Part shown: piece by piece, positions 42,560-50,151 of the stretch | How the letters are laid out: every line of letters begins with the position of its first letter | Position numbering within the stretch: position 1 is the stretch's first letter | Origin: DASUPK01 sp963801055 | GTDB taxonomy: Bacteria > Actinomycetota > Thermoleophilia > Solirubrobacterales > 70-9 | Reading direction: 5' to 3' | Assembly: GCA_963801055.1 (NCBI GenBank) | Contig: CAWDDE010000006.1 | Location: forward strand, 1-64,000 | Length of the DNA: 64,000 nucleotides | The notes under the pieces: generated by a model | Databases searched by the model: none | What the model saw: the letters and a program-made list of their open reading frames with translations, nothing else | Told to the model about the DNA's origin: nothing | Position numbers and translations under genes: made by a program

Positions 42560-42886
42560 CTAGGCGAGAACCGGCTCGAGCTCCTGCTCGAGGCGAGCCT
42601 TCGGGCGCGCGCCGACCAGGCGGGTGGCGGGCTCGCCGCCCTTGAAGACGATCATCGTCGGGATCGAGAGGACCTCGTACTTGGCCGCGGTCTGTGGGTT
42701 CTCGTCGGTGTTGAGGCTGACGATGGTGAGGTCGTCCCGCTCCGCGTCGATCTCCTCGAGAACGGGATGGACCACGCGGCAGGGACCGCACCAGGGAGCC
42801 CAGAAGTCGACGAGCACGGGCCCGTCGGCGTCGATCACGTCGGACTGGAACGTGGCGTCGGTTACATCAGAAAGCTTGCCCGGCAC
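42560..42886 (-). CDS. trxA: thioredoxin
   Basis: A 108-residue thioredoxin with GPVLVDFWAPWCGPCRVVHPVLEEI (active site WCGPC), LNTDENPQTAAKYEVLSIPTMIVFKGG (cis-Pro) and the C-terminal helix. The start is GTG 42886: a strong Shine-Dalgarno, GAGGAG, lies 6 bases upstream, and the fold begins there. The longer in-frame start at 42943 would only add non-conserved residues. It reduces protein disulfides in the cytoplasm. Confidence 0.93.
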   Translation of the reverse strand: MPGKLSDVTDATFQSDVIDADGPVLVDFWAPWCGPCRVVHPVLEEIDAERDDLTIVSLNTDENPQTAAKYEVLSIPTMIVFKGGEPATRLVGARPKARLEQELEPVLA

Positions 42887-42968
42887 GATGGTCTCCTCGG
42901 TCGTGGGTTGAAGGTCCGTTATTGAGTCTAGCCAGCCCCTCAACCTTTACTTTACAAAGTGAAGCAGG
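42887..42968 (-). promoter_or_regulatory. trxA upstream region with palindrome
   Basis: This 82-base gap must hold the trxA promoter. A perfect 12-base inverted repeat, ACTTT-AC-AAAGT, sits at 42949-42960, just past the stop of the glycosyltransferase. A TAGACT hexamer (minus strand) about 20 bases downstream could be a -10 box. No firm -35 was found. Confidence 0.35.
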
Positions 42969-43697
42969 TCACCGCCGCCGGAATCTCATTGCAGGGACCC
43001 GCCAGATCGCCTCGGCGACGATCGCCCCCCTCATCTTGGACGTCCCGTCGCGGCGGTCCCTGAAGACGATCGGAATCTCGACCACCCGGAAGCCGGCCTT
43101 GATCGCGCGATAGGTCGTCTCGACCTGGAAGGCGTAGCCCCGCGCCTCGATCGTGTCGAGGTTGATTGCCTCGAGCACCTCGCGGCGGAAGCACTTGAAG
43201 CCGCCGGTGAGGTCGCGGATGGGCAGGCCCAGCGCCATCCGGGCGTAGGCGCTCCCGCCACGGCTGATGAATCTCCTCATCTGTCCCCACTCGGTCACCC
43301 CGCCGCCCGGCACGTAGCGCGAGCCGATCACGAGGTCGGCGTTCTCGGCGGCCCCGATCAGCCTCGGAAGGTAGGCCGGGTCGTGTGAGAAGTCCGCGTC
43401 CATCTCGATGATCCGCTGGGCGCCGGCATCGAGGGCTACGTGAAAGCCGGCCAGGTAGGCGGGCCCAAGCCCTCCTTACGGGCCCGGTGAAGTACCCGGA
43501 CCGACTCATTCGAGCTGAGCCAGCCGGTCCGCGATCTCGCCAGTGCCGTCGGGCGAGTTGTCATCGACCACGAGGACCGTCGCGGAGGGCGGCAGCTGCT
43601 CCAGGACGGCGCCCACGATCCGTTCGAGGTTCTCGGCCTCGTCATAGGTCGGCAGGATGACCCAGGCTCGGTCAGCCTCGGGCGCGGCGTTGGGCAC
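42969..43697 (-). pseudogene. polyprenol monophosphomannose synthase-like glycosyltransferase, two compensating frameshifts
   Basis: A GT2 enzyme that should transfer mannose from GDP-mannose to a polyprenol phosphate. The N-terminal part (WVILPTYDEAENLERIVGA, LVVDDNSPDGTGEIADRL) ends at a TGA. A middle segment (ESVRVLHRARKEGLG) is in a second frame. From PAYLAGFHVALDAGAQ the original frame resumes with MDADFSHDPAYLPRL, GSRYVPGGG, LTGGFKCFRREVLEAI and IVFRDRRDGTSKM. Two opposite single-base shifts, near 43510 and 43470, repair it to about 242 residues with all motifs. Clustered sequencing errors or very recent decay both fit. Confidence 0.8.
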
Positions 43698-43777
43698 GCG
43701 CTAAGGCTAGTTAGCCGCAGGGCAGGGAGAATCGCCGGCGCCGGGCCGCCTTTGGCTCCCCAATAACTTGTCTGATC

Positions 43778-45508
43778 ATGCGGAATGCGGAAATCGCCGC
43801 CGCCCTGCGCGAGCTCGGGATCCTCTACGAGCTCGACGGTGCCGACCGCTTCCGGGTGCTCGCCTACAGGGAGGCGGCCCGGACCGTGGCGCAGAGCCCC
43901 GTCTCGATCGAGCAGCTCGCCGAGGAGGGCGGGCTGACGGAGCTCCCAGCGATTGGCAAGACCCTGGCAGAGAAGATCGAGACGCTGATCGAGACCGGCA
44001 GCATCCCCTCCGCCGACAAGCTGAAGGCGAAGTTCCCGGCGACGTTGGTGGAGGTGACGCGCGTGCCGGGGCTGGGCGCGAAGACGGCTCGGCGCATCTA
44101 TGACGAGATCGGGGTCGAGAACCTGACTCAGCTGAAGGAGGCGGCCGAGCAGGGCCGCATCAGCGCGATCCGCGGCCTCGGCCCGAAGACCGAGGAGAAC
44201 ATCCTTTCCTCGCTCGAGGGGGTGACCGAGGATGGCATCGGCGAGCGCCTACTGCTCTCGCAGGTGCTTCCGATCGCGGACGAGATCTGCGGCGACCTGA
44301 AGGAGCTCGGGGTGGCGAACCGGATCGAGCTCGCCGGTTCCGCCCGGCGGTGGACCGAGACCTGCAAGGACCTCGACCTGATTGCCACCACGGACGACCC
44401 GGCGGGCCTGGTCCAGGCCCTGGCCACGCACGGCCTCTCCGCCGAGACCCGGCGCGGAGGAGATGCCGCCGCCAGCATCCTCACCCATTCCGGACTCAAG
44501 GTCGATCTGCGGATCGGCACCGAGGAGACCTTCGGCGACCTGCTCCAGCATTTCACCGGGTCGGCGGAGCACAACGTCGAGCTCCGTGAGCGAGCGCTGG
44601 CCCGCGGATTCTCGGTCAGCGAGCACGGCGTCGCCGAGGTCGAGGGCAAGAAGGTCCACCGGTTCGCCGACGAGGCGGGCGTCTACGAGCTGCTCGGTTT
44701 GCCCTACATCGAGCCCGAGCTGCGCGAGGGTCGCGGCGAGATCGAGGCGGGGGACACCGGAGAGCTTCCGGACCTGGTCACCGTCGACGACATTCGCGGC
44801 GACCTCCACTGCCACACCACCCTCTCGGACGGGCGCAACTCGCTGGAGGAGATGGCGGAGGCGGCGCGCGGGCGCGGCTACGCCTACCTGGCGATCACCG
44901 ACCACTCCGCGAGCCACGGCTTCGGCAACGACGTGAGCGCCAGGCAACTCGCCCGGCGGATCGACGAGATCCGAGCGTGGAACGACTCGGCGCCGCGGGG
45001 CTTCCGATTGCTCGCCGGCTCGGAGGTGAACATCGGGACCGACGGGTCGCTGGATTACCCGGACGAGCTGCTCGCCGAGCTCGACTGGGTGATGGGGAGT
45101 GTCCACACCTCGTTCACGATCTCGGAGAAGGCAATGACCGAGCGGGTGATCGCGGCGATGGAGCACCCGCTGGTCGACTGCATCGGGCATCTGACCGGCC
45201 GGCTCTTGCTGCGTCGCGAGCCCTACGCCGTGGACATCAGGCGGATTGCCGAGGCGGCGGTGCGCACCGGCACGATGATGGAGATCAACGGGAACCCGAA
45301 TCGCCGCGACCTCAACGAGCATCACGCCAAGCTGGCCGCAGAGGCGGGAGTGCGGATCGTCTGCAACACCGACGCCCACGGGACGGAGACACTGGCGAAC
45401 ATCAAGTACTCGGTCGCGACCGCACGGCGGGCCTGGCTCAGCGCCGATCAGATCGCGAACACGCGCACGTGGCGCTCGTTCGCGCCGCTCAGAAAGAGGG
45501 CTCGCTAG
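43778..45508 (+). CDS. polX: DNA polymerase/3'-5' exonuclease PolX
   Basis: Family X repair polymerase joined to a PHP phosphoesterase. In order along the 576 residues: an N-terminal helix-hairpin-helix region (LPAIGKTLAEKIETLI, VPGLGAKTARRIYDEIG, IRGLGPKTEENIL), the nucleotidyltransferase palm with GSARRWTETCKDLDLIATTD and LKVDLRIGTEETFG, then the PHP domain DLHCHTTLSDGRNSLEEM, AITDHSASHGFG, GSEVNIGTDGSLDYPD and NTDAHGTETLA. It is used in base excision and gap repair. The stop overlaps the convergent TetR gene by 20 bases. Confidence 0.95.
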   Translation: MRNAEIAAALRELGILYELDGADRFRVLAYREAARTVAQSPVSIEQLAEEGGLTELPAIGKTLAEKIETLIETGSIPSADKLKAKFPATLVEVTRVPGLGAKTARRIYDEIGVENLTQLKEAAEQGRISAIRGLGPKTEENILSSLEGVTEDGIGERLLLSQVLPIADEICGDLKELGVANRIELAGSARRWTETCKDLDLIATTDDPAGLVQALATHGLSAETRRGGDAAASILTHSGLKVDLRIGTEETFGDLLQHFTGSAEHNVELRERALARGFSVSEHGVAEVEGKKVHRFADEAGVYELLGLPYIEPELREGRGEIEAGDTGELPDLVTVDDIRGDLHCHTTLSDGRNSLEEMAEAARGRGYAYLAITDHSASHGFGNDVSARQLARRIDEIRAWNDSAPRGFRLLAGSEVNIGTDGSLDYPDELLAELDWVMGSVHTSFTISEKAMTERVIAAMEHPLVDCIGHLTGRLLLRREPYAVDIRRIAEAAVRTGTMMEINGNPNRRDLNEHHAKLAAEAGVRIVCNTDAHGTETLANIKYSVATARRAWLSADQIANTRTWRSFAPLRKRAR

Positions 45509-46082
45509 AGAGCGGCTTCGGCAGCTTCGAACTGCCGGGCGCCCGCAGGCCGTCGATGACGATCTCGACGAGCCGGGGCCAGCGGCCGACGGCGGGGCCA
45601 GCCTCCGCCGCCGTGATTCGCCCGAGGCTGCAGGCGACCATCGGGATGTCCTCCCAGTCGAGGTCCTTTCGCAGGTCCCCGGAGCGCTGCGCGCGCTTGA
45701 CGAGCTTGTCGCAGAGCTCGTCCAGGCCGACCGCGTACGCGGCATCGGCCATCACCTCGGGCCGTGAGCCCATCACCTCGCAGAGACCGCGGTCATCGGC
45801 CTGTATCTGGGCCGAGAAGCGGATGAAGGCGCAAAGGCCCTCCCAGGGATCCTCCGCCGCGACGCCCTCGCGCGCCTTCTCAGCGAGACGCTCGAAGCGC
45901 TCCGCGGCGAGCGCCGCGATCAGGTCCTCCTTGGTGGGGAAGTGCCGGTAGACGGTCCCAACTCCGACCTTCGCCGCCTTCGCGACGTCGGGCATCTGGG
46001 CCTCCAGGCCCTCGTCCGCGAAGAGCAACTTGGCGGCTGCGATGACCGCCTCGTGGTTGCGGCGGGCGTCGGCCCGGAGCAC
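45489..46082 (-). CDS. TetR family regulator of the adjacent MFS pump
   Basis: A 197-residue regulator from GTG 46082; upstream in frame there is no ATG before a stop. The HTH is AKLLFADEGLEAQMPDVAKAAKVGVGTVYRHFPTKEDLIAALAAERF. The C-terminal ligand domain resembles the SbtR/TetR_C_33 group (FIRFSAQIQADDRGLCEVMG, LVKRAQRSGDLRKDLDWEDIPM). It is divergent from the MFS exporter across 269 bases holding two matching inverted repeats, the natural candidates for its operators. Confidence 0.88.
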   Translation of the reverse strand: MLRADARRNHEAVIAAAKLLFADEGLEAQMPDVAKAAKVGVGTVYRHFPTKEDLIAALAAERFERLAEKAREGVAAEDPWEGLCAFIRFSAQIQADDRGLCEVMGSRPEVMADAAYAVGLDELCDKLVKRAQRSGDLRKDLDWEDIPMVACSLGRITAAEAGPAVGRWPRLVEIVIDGLRAPGSSKLPKPLSSEPSF

Positions 46083-46189
46083 CCGCTCGACGGCGCTCTT
46101 CTCGGCTGGGGCTGACTTGGTCTCTGTACGGCTGTCATTGGGCCTCGTTCCCTTCGCGGCGATTCTTACGACGTGTGCCGATGCTCACT

Positions 46190-46218
46190 TTGCAAACGGA
46201 ATCAGAATTCCGTATAGT
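46190..46218 (+). promoter_or_regulatory. promoter of the MFS efflux gene
   Basis: TTGCAA (46190-46195) and TATAGT (46213-46218) are separated by exactly 17 bases and face the MFS gene, giving a likely start near 46226. This is an unusually good sigma-70-type match for this GC-rich window. A perfect inverted repeat fills the spacer, so a bound repressor would block polymerase. A leader of about 125 bases follows, with AAAGGAG 9 bases before the ATG. Confidence 0.7.
46197..46212. promoter_or_regulatory. operator 1, CGGAA-N6-TTCCG
   Basis: CGGAATCAGAATTCCG is a perfect palindrome in its outer six bases and extends to ACGGAAT/ATTCCGT. It lies entirely between the -35 and -10 boxes of the MFS promoter. 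Likely bound by the divergent TetR protein. Confidence 0.7.
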
Positions 46219-46230
46219 TCTAATCGAAAC

Positions 46231-46246
46231 CGGAACTCCGTTTCCG
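46231..46246. promoter_or_regulatory. operator 2, CGGAA-N6-TTCCG
   Basis: CGGAACTCCGTTTCCG has the same arms and the same 6-base spacing as operator 1, with a different centre. It begins about 5 bases after the predicted transcription start. Centre-to-centre distance to operator 1 is 34 bases, about three helical turns. Confidence 0.65.
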
Positions 46247-46351
46247 AATAGAACGATACAGCACGAAGATGTCCATTTGGAGAAAGCCAATTCGTCGTCT
46301 AGGTGAGGCCGGCAAGAGCAGCCGGGAAGCGACCGAAAGGAGTCAAGGGGG

Positions 46352-47821
46352 ATGACAACCGCACAGGAATATCTGGAACGCAGGTGGACGGCGTTGATCC
46401 TCCTCTGCCTCGCGCAGTTCATCGTGGTACTCGACGCATCGATCGTCAACGTCGCCCTGCCGAGCATCGGTGACGCACTGAACTTCTCCGAGTCGAACCT
46501 CGCCTGGATTGTGAACGCGTACGTGATCGCCTTCGGTGGGTTCCTCTTGCTCGGCGGTCGCGCCGCGGACCTACTCGGCCGGCGTCGCGTCTTCATGGCC
46601 GGTCTGGCCGTGGTCGGGATCGCGTCCCTGGCGGCTGGCTTCGCCGCGACCCAGGGTCAGCTGATCGCCGCCCGCGCGGCGCAGGGGCTCGGCGCGGCGA
46701 TCGTCTCCCCGGCCGCCCTCTCGATCATCACCTCGCTGTTCCAGGACGGGTCCGAGCGCAACAAGGCGCTGGGAGTCTGGGGTGCCGTGGCCGGCTCAGC
46801 AGGCGCGGCGGGCGTGCTCCTCGGCGGGATCCTGACCGACGGTCTGGGCTGGGAGTGGGTGCTGTGGGTGAACGTGCCGGTCGCGGCGATCGCGCTTGCG
46901 CTGACGCCCGGTCTGATCCCGGAGAGCCGCTCCGAGTCCGTCACGCGGCATTTCGACGCGGCGGGAGCGGTCAGCGTCACCGCCGGTCTCTCCCTGCTCG
47001 CCTATGCGTTCCTCGACGCCAGCGAGTCGGGTTGGGGGTCGACCAAGATCATCGGCCTGCTGGCGGGCGCTGCGGCGCTTATCGGGATCTTCGTGGCGAT
47101 CGAGCTCCGCTCGAAGGCCCCCCTCGTTCCCTTCCGGATCTTCCGGCTGCGGACCCTGACGGGCGCGAACGTGGTGGGGCTGCTGCTCGGCGCCTCCCTG
47201 TTCTCGATGTTCTATTTCATCTCCCTGTACATGCAGCAGGTGCTCGGCTACAGCGCCATCCATGCCGGGCTCTCGTACCTGCCGCTGGCGCTGACGATCA
47301 TCGTGGCCGCCGGCCTCGGCGGGCAGCTCGTCACCCGGTTCGGCTTCAAGCCGATCCTGGCGGCGGGAATGCTGTTCGTTGCAGCGGGCCTCGCCTGGTT
47401 CAGCCAGGTGTCGCTCGGCGGTGGCTTCCTGACCGACATCCTCGGTGCCTCCCTGCTGGCGGCTATCGGCCTCGGGCTCGGCTTCGTGACCTCGACGATC
47501 GCGGCCGTCTCCGGGGTCGAGGAGCGCGAGCAGGGTCTGGCGAGCGGGCTGATCAATACCTCGCAGCAGATCGGCGGAGCGCTCGGGCTGGCCGTCCTCT
47601 CGACGATCGCCACCTCGCGCACGAATGACGTGATGGCGACGGGTCAGTCGACGCTGCCCAACGCGCTCACCGAGGGATTCCAGAGCGCGTTTCTCGGCGG
47701 CGCCGTGATCGCCCTGCTGGGGTTCGTCGCGACGCTGGTCCTGATCCGCACGCGCGACAGCAAGGCGCACGTGGAGATGGCGAACGCCGAGGCCTCTCAG
47801 GCCGAGGCTGCTCCGGCCTAA
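46352..47821 (+). CDS. MFS drug exporter, DHA2 (EmrB/QacA) family
   Basis: A 489-residue, 14-helix proton-driven exporter. Family features are LCLAQFIVVLDASIVNVALPSIGDALNFS (motif D1), LLLGGRAADLLGRRRVFMAGLAV (motif A), RAAQGLGAAIVSPAALSII, GVWGAVAGSAGAAGVLLGGILTDGLGWEWVLWVNVPVA (motif C-like), and the late NTSQQIGGALGLAVLSTIATSRT. Transcription probably depends on the TetR-type repressor encoded divergently. Substrates are likely hydrophobic toxic compounds; not determinable here. Confidence 0.92.
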   Translation: MTTAQEYLERRWTALILLCLAQFIVVLDASIVNVALPSIGDALNFSESNLAWIVNAYVIAFGGFLLLGGRAADLLGRRRVFMAGLAVVGIASLAAGFAATQGQLIAARAAQGLGAAIVSPAALSIITSLFQDGSERNKALGVWGAVAGSAGAAGVLLGGILTDGLGWEWVLWVNVPVAAIALALTPGLIPESRSESVTRHFDAAGAVSVTAGLSLLAYAFLDASESGWGSTKIIGLLAGAAALIGIFVAIELRSKAPLVPFRIFRLRTLTGANVVGLLLGASLFSMFYFISLYMQQVLGYSAIHAGLSYLPLALTIIVAAGLGGQLVTRFGFKPILAAGMLFVAAGLAWFSQVSLGGGFLTDILGASLLAAIGLGLGFVTSTIAAVSGVEEREQGLASGLINTSQQIGGALGLAVLSTIATSRTNDVMATGQSTLPNALTEGFQSAFLGGAVIALLGFVATLVLIRTRDSKAHVEMANAEASQAEAAPA

Positions 47822-47829
47822 CGAGCGCA

Positions 47830-47864
47830 CAGGCCGCTCCATTTGGGAAGCGAGGGCGAAGCCC
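47830..47864 (+). repeat. intergenic repeat copy B, after MFS stop
   Basis: Begins CAGGCCGCTCCAT, as in copy A (42515-42552 on the other strand), then GGGAAGCGA and the GGGCGAAGCCC mini-hairpin. Both copies start about 8 bases after a stop codon, in the direction of the gene. Confidence 0.6.
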
Positions 47865-47878
47865 GATATGCGAGAGCG

Positions 47879-47900
47879 CCCCGTGGCGAAAGCCGCGGGG
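47879..47900 (+). terminator. candidate terminator downstream of the MFS gene
   Basis: CCCCGTGGC and GCCGCGGGG form a 9-bp stem (one T-G pair) closed by a GAAA tetraloop, followed by TGACTCGTTT. The T-tract is weak, so termination may be inefficient. Confidence 0.45.
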
Positions 47901-47958
47901 TGACTCGTTTAATGCTGGGTGGGGCGGGCGAAGTCGGTCGCGACTGGGTGCGAAGCCG

Positions 47959-48507
47959 TCAAGCAGGAGCGGTCGGAGGCGGCGGCGGGTGTCCCGGCGG
48001 CGGGCGGTCGCGGCGAAGGCCGGGCGTTCGAATCAGCCTGACGGGCTGAAGCGCCGACCCGGGCTCGACGTAGAAGCGGACGCCGTCGCGCTCCTCGATG
48101 GCGGCGACCGCACCCTCGCGGGCCCGCCAGGTGAGCGCCGCCGCAAGTGCGAAGCCGGTCCCGACAGCCGCGACACCGGGGAAGACGAACCCGAGCCCGC
48201 CCGCGATCACGGCGAAAGCCCCAATCGGCCAGAGCCTCGCCAGAGCGGCCCGGGTCGGGTTGCCGATCGAGGGAAGGCTCGTCGCCGTGCGCGCCTGGGC
48301 CAGAACCGGCCCCATCGCATCTGCGGCCCGCGCCGGGCGCCCGAGGATCAGGCCCCCGACCAGGGCGATCGTCCACCAGACCGCGGCAACGATCAGGGTG
48401 AGCGTGTCACTCGACCCGGCGACAGCGATCACCGTCACCGTGGCGAGGACGGTCGCCGCCCCCGCGGCGAGCAGCACCGTCATCCGCAGCAGGTCACAGA
48501 ACGCCAT
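47959..48507 (-). CDS. hypothetical membrane protein
   Basis: A 182-residue protein with two N-terminal helices (MTVLLAAGAATVLATVTVIAVAG and LTLIVAAVWWTIALVGGLIL), a second hairpin (IGAFAVIAGGLGFVFPGVAAVGTGFALAAALTW) and a basic, Pro-rich tail ending RDRPPPGHPPPPPTAPA. An internal Met at 48483 may be the true start. No family recognised. It follows otsB by 11 bases on the same strand. Confidence 0.6.
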   Translation of the reverse strand: MAFCDLLRMTVLLAAGAATVLATVTVIAVAGSSDTLTLIVAAVWWTIALVGGLILGRPARAADAMGPVLAQARTATSLPSIGNPTRAALARLWPIGAFAVIAGGLGFVFPGVAAVGTGFALAAALTWRAREGAVAAIEERDGVRFYVEPGSALQPVRLIRTPGLRRDRPPPGHPPPPPTAPA

Positions 48508-48518
48508 CGGGGGCGACC

Positions 48519-49376
48519 CTATTCGGCCAGGGTTTCGAGCACGGGGACGAACCCCTCGGGCCCGGGGACGGTCAGGTCCGCGGCCCGGGAGATCTCGGGC
48601 GGGGATTCGTCGGATGCCACGGCGATGCAGACCGCGGTCTGGAGCTCGCCGTGCTCAGCGAGAGTCCGCAGCGCCGCGAATGCGTCGAGGTCCGTGCGGT
48701 CGTCCCCGCCGTAGAGGGCCGCGTCGATAGGTCCGGCGGCGGTGTTTGTGGCCGCCGAATATGTCTGGATCAGAGCGGCCACGGCGATGCCCTTGTTGAT
48801 CGCGACGTTGGGCCGGATCTCGAACACCTTGCGCCCCCGATGCGGGACGAGTCCCTGCCGCTCCGCTTCGCTCGCGATCTCCTCGGCCAGCGACTCGGCG
48901 GCTCCCTCGTTCGGCGCTCCCCGCCAATGCAGCGCGACGATCGCGCCCTTGTCCTCGGTCCTGATACCCACCCGCTCGAGCTCGGATCGATCGAGGCGGG
49001 CCACGAAGCGAGGTGCATCGGCCTCGTGGCCGTCGAGGGAGGGATCCGGTCGCACCTCGTCCTCCCCGGGGAGCAGCAGCTCGAAGCCGTGGTTTCCGGC
49101 GTAGGCGAGTTCATGGAGGCCGACGACCCGGCGCGCGTCGAGGGCGCGACGGCCGCTCAGGCAGCCGACCAGCGCGTAGCGCTCGGCGAGCCTGCGCAGG
49201 GTCTGACGCGTCTTCTCGGGCACTGCCGCATCGGCGGGCTCAGACACGATCGGTGCGATCGTCCCATCGACGTCGGTGAGTACCGCAGACCGCTCCGGAT
49301 GCTCACGGAGCGGCGCAATCAGGGAGTCGAGCCGGCCGTTGCCTGTGCCGCCTTCCTCTGCGCTCCCGCCATTCAC
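48519..49376 (-). CDS. otsB: trehalose-6-phosphate phosphatase
   Basis: A HAD-type phosphatase that turns trehalose 6-phosphate into trehalose. The 285 residues have SAVLTDVDGTIAPIVSEP (nucleophile Asp), VGCLSGRRALDARRVVGLHELAYAGNHGFEL, the ALHWRG region, VFEIRPNVAINKGIAV (substrate/Lys loop) and YGGDDRTDLDAF (motif IV). Between the Lys loop and motif IV lies an insert, SAATNTAAGP, encoded by a palindromic DNA segment also present in mrp. No otsA is in the window. Confidence 0.9.
   Translation of the reverse strand: MNGGSAEEGGTGNGRLDSLIAPLREHPERSAVLTDVDGTIAPIVSEPADAAVPEKTRQTLRRLAERYALVGCLSGRRALDARRVVGLHELAYAGNHGFELLLPGEDEVRPDPSLDGHEADAPRFVARLDRSELERVGIRTEDKGAIVALHWRGAPNEGAAESLAEEIASEAERQGLVPHRGRKVFEIRPNVAINKGIAVAALIQTYSAATNTAAGPIDAALYGGDDRTDLDAFAALRTLAEHGELQTAVCIAVASDESPPEISRAADLTVPGPEGFVPVLETLAE
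48732..48757 (-). repeat. in-frame palindromic repeat copy in otsB
   Basis: On the minus strand this 26-base segment is identical to 60083-60108 in mrp. It encodes AATNTAAG in both genes, in the same frame. Part of it forms CGGCGG/CCGCCG arms around CCACAAACA. In OtsB it falls in a loop before the GDDRTD motif, where an insert can be tolerated. Confidence 0.75.
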
Positions 49377-49396
49377 GCGCTCTAGTATCGCCCGCC

Positions 49397-49753
49397 ATGT
49401 CCCCGACCCTGAAGCTGGCGGCGATCGGGACGGCCGCCGGCGCCTTCAGCGGCCTGCTCGGCGTGGGCGGCGGCAGCGTGATGGTCCCGCTGCTGATCGT
49501 CTGGCTCGGGTACGGCGAGCGAGAGGCGACTGGGACGAGCCTGATGGCGATCGTCGTGATCGCGGCGCTCGCGGTCGCTTTGCAGGCGATCTACGGCAAC
49601 GTCGATCCGCCCAACGCCGCGCTGGTCGGCATCCCGGCCATCGGCGGGGCGATCGCCGGCACCGCCCTCCAGCAGCGCCTGCCCGAGCGCGCCATCTCCT
49701 GGCTCTTTGCGGTGCTCCTCGTCGTGATCGCCATCGAGCTGATCGTGCCGTGA
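49397..49753 (+). CDS. TSUP (TauE/SafE) half-transporter, first subunit
   Basis: A 118-residue membrane protein with about four helices, equal to one half of a normal 240-280-residue TauE/SafE anion exporter. It carries the N-terminal signature AAGAFSGLLGVGGGSVMVPLLIVWLGYGEREATGTSLMAIV and ends after PERAISWLFAVLLVVIAIELIV. The next gene encodes the matching second half and overlaps it by 4 bases (GTGA), so the two probably assemble as a heterodimer. Substrate unknown (sulfite/organosulfonates in relatives). Confidence 0.8.
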   Translation: MSPTLKLAAIGTAAGAFSGLLGVGGGSVMVPLLIVWLGYGEREATGTSLMAIVVIAALAVALQAIYGNVDPPNAALVGIPAIGGAIAGTALQQRLPERAISWLFAVLLVVIAIELIVP

Positions 49754-50151
49754 GCGAGATCGCCGCGGCAATCATGGGATTCGCCGGCGGGATGGTCGGC
49801 GGCCTGCTCGGAGTCGGAGGCGGCGTCCTCTTCGTACCCGCACTCGCGATCTTCCTCGACGAGTCCCAGGTCAGGGCGGAGGCGACCTCGCTGCTGGCGA
49901 TCGTCCCGGTCGCGCTCGTGGCGGTGTGGCGCCAGCTCGGCTACGGCAACGTCCGGGTCCGGGACGGGCTCGTCATCGGAGGCCTCTCGCCGCTCGGGGT
50001 CGGGATCGGAGTGGTCGTCGCCAACGAGATCTCCCAGCGGGCGCTCGAACTGGCCTTCGCGGGGCTGGCGCTGGTGATTGCGACGCAGCTCGTCATCCGG
50101 GCGCTGCGACCCGCCGATCGACCTAGAGACCCTGCTCGAGCGCGCCCTTGA
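49750..50151 (+). CDS. TSUP (TauE/SafE) half-transporter, second subunit
   Basis: A 133-residue second half starting at GTG 49750. It repeats the TSUP signature, MGFAGGMVGGLLGVGGGVLFVPALAIFLDESQVRAEATSLLAIV, then RQLGYGNVRVRDGLVIGGLSPLGVGIGVVVANEI and ALELAFAGLALVIATQLVI. There are about four helices. The stop overlaps the convergent HD-domain gene by 29 bases. Confidence 0.8.
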   Translation: MSEIAAAIMGFAGGMVGGLLGVGGGVLFVPALAIFLDESQVRAEATSLLAIVPVALVAVWRQLGYGNVRVRDGLVIGGLSPLGVGIGVVVANEISQRALELAFAGLALVIATQLVIRALRPADRPRDPARARP

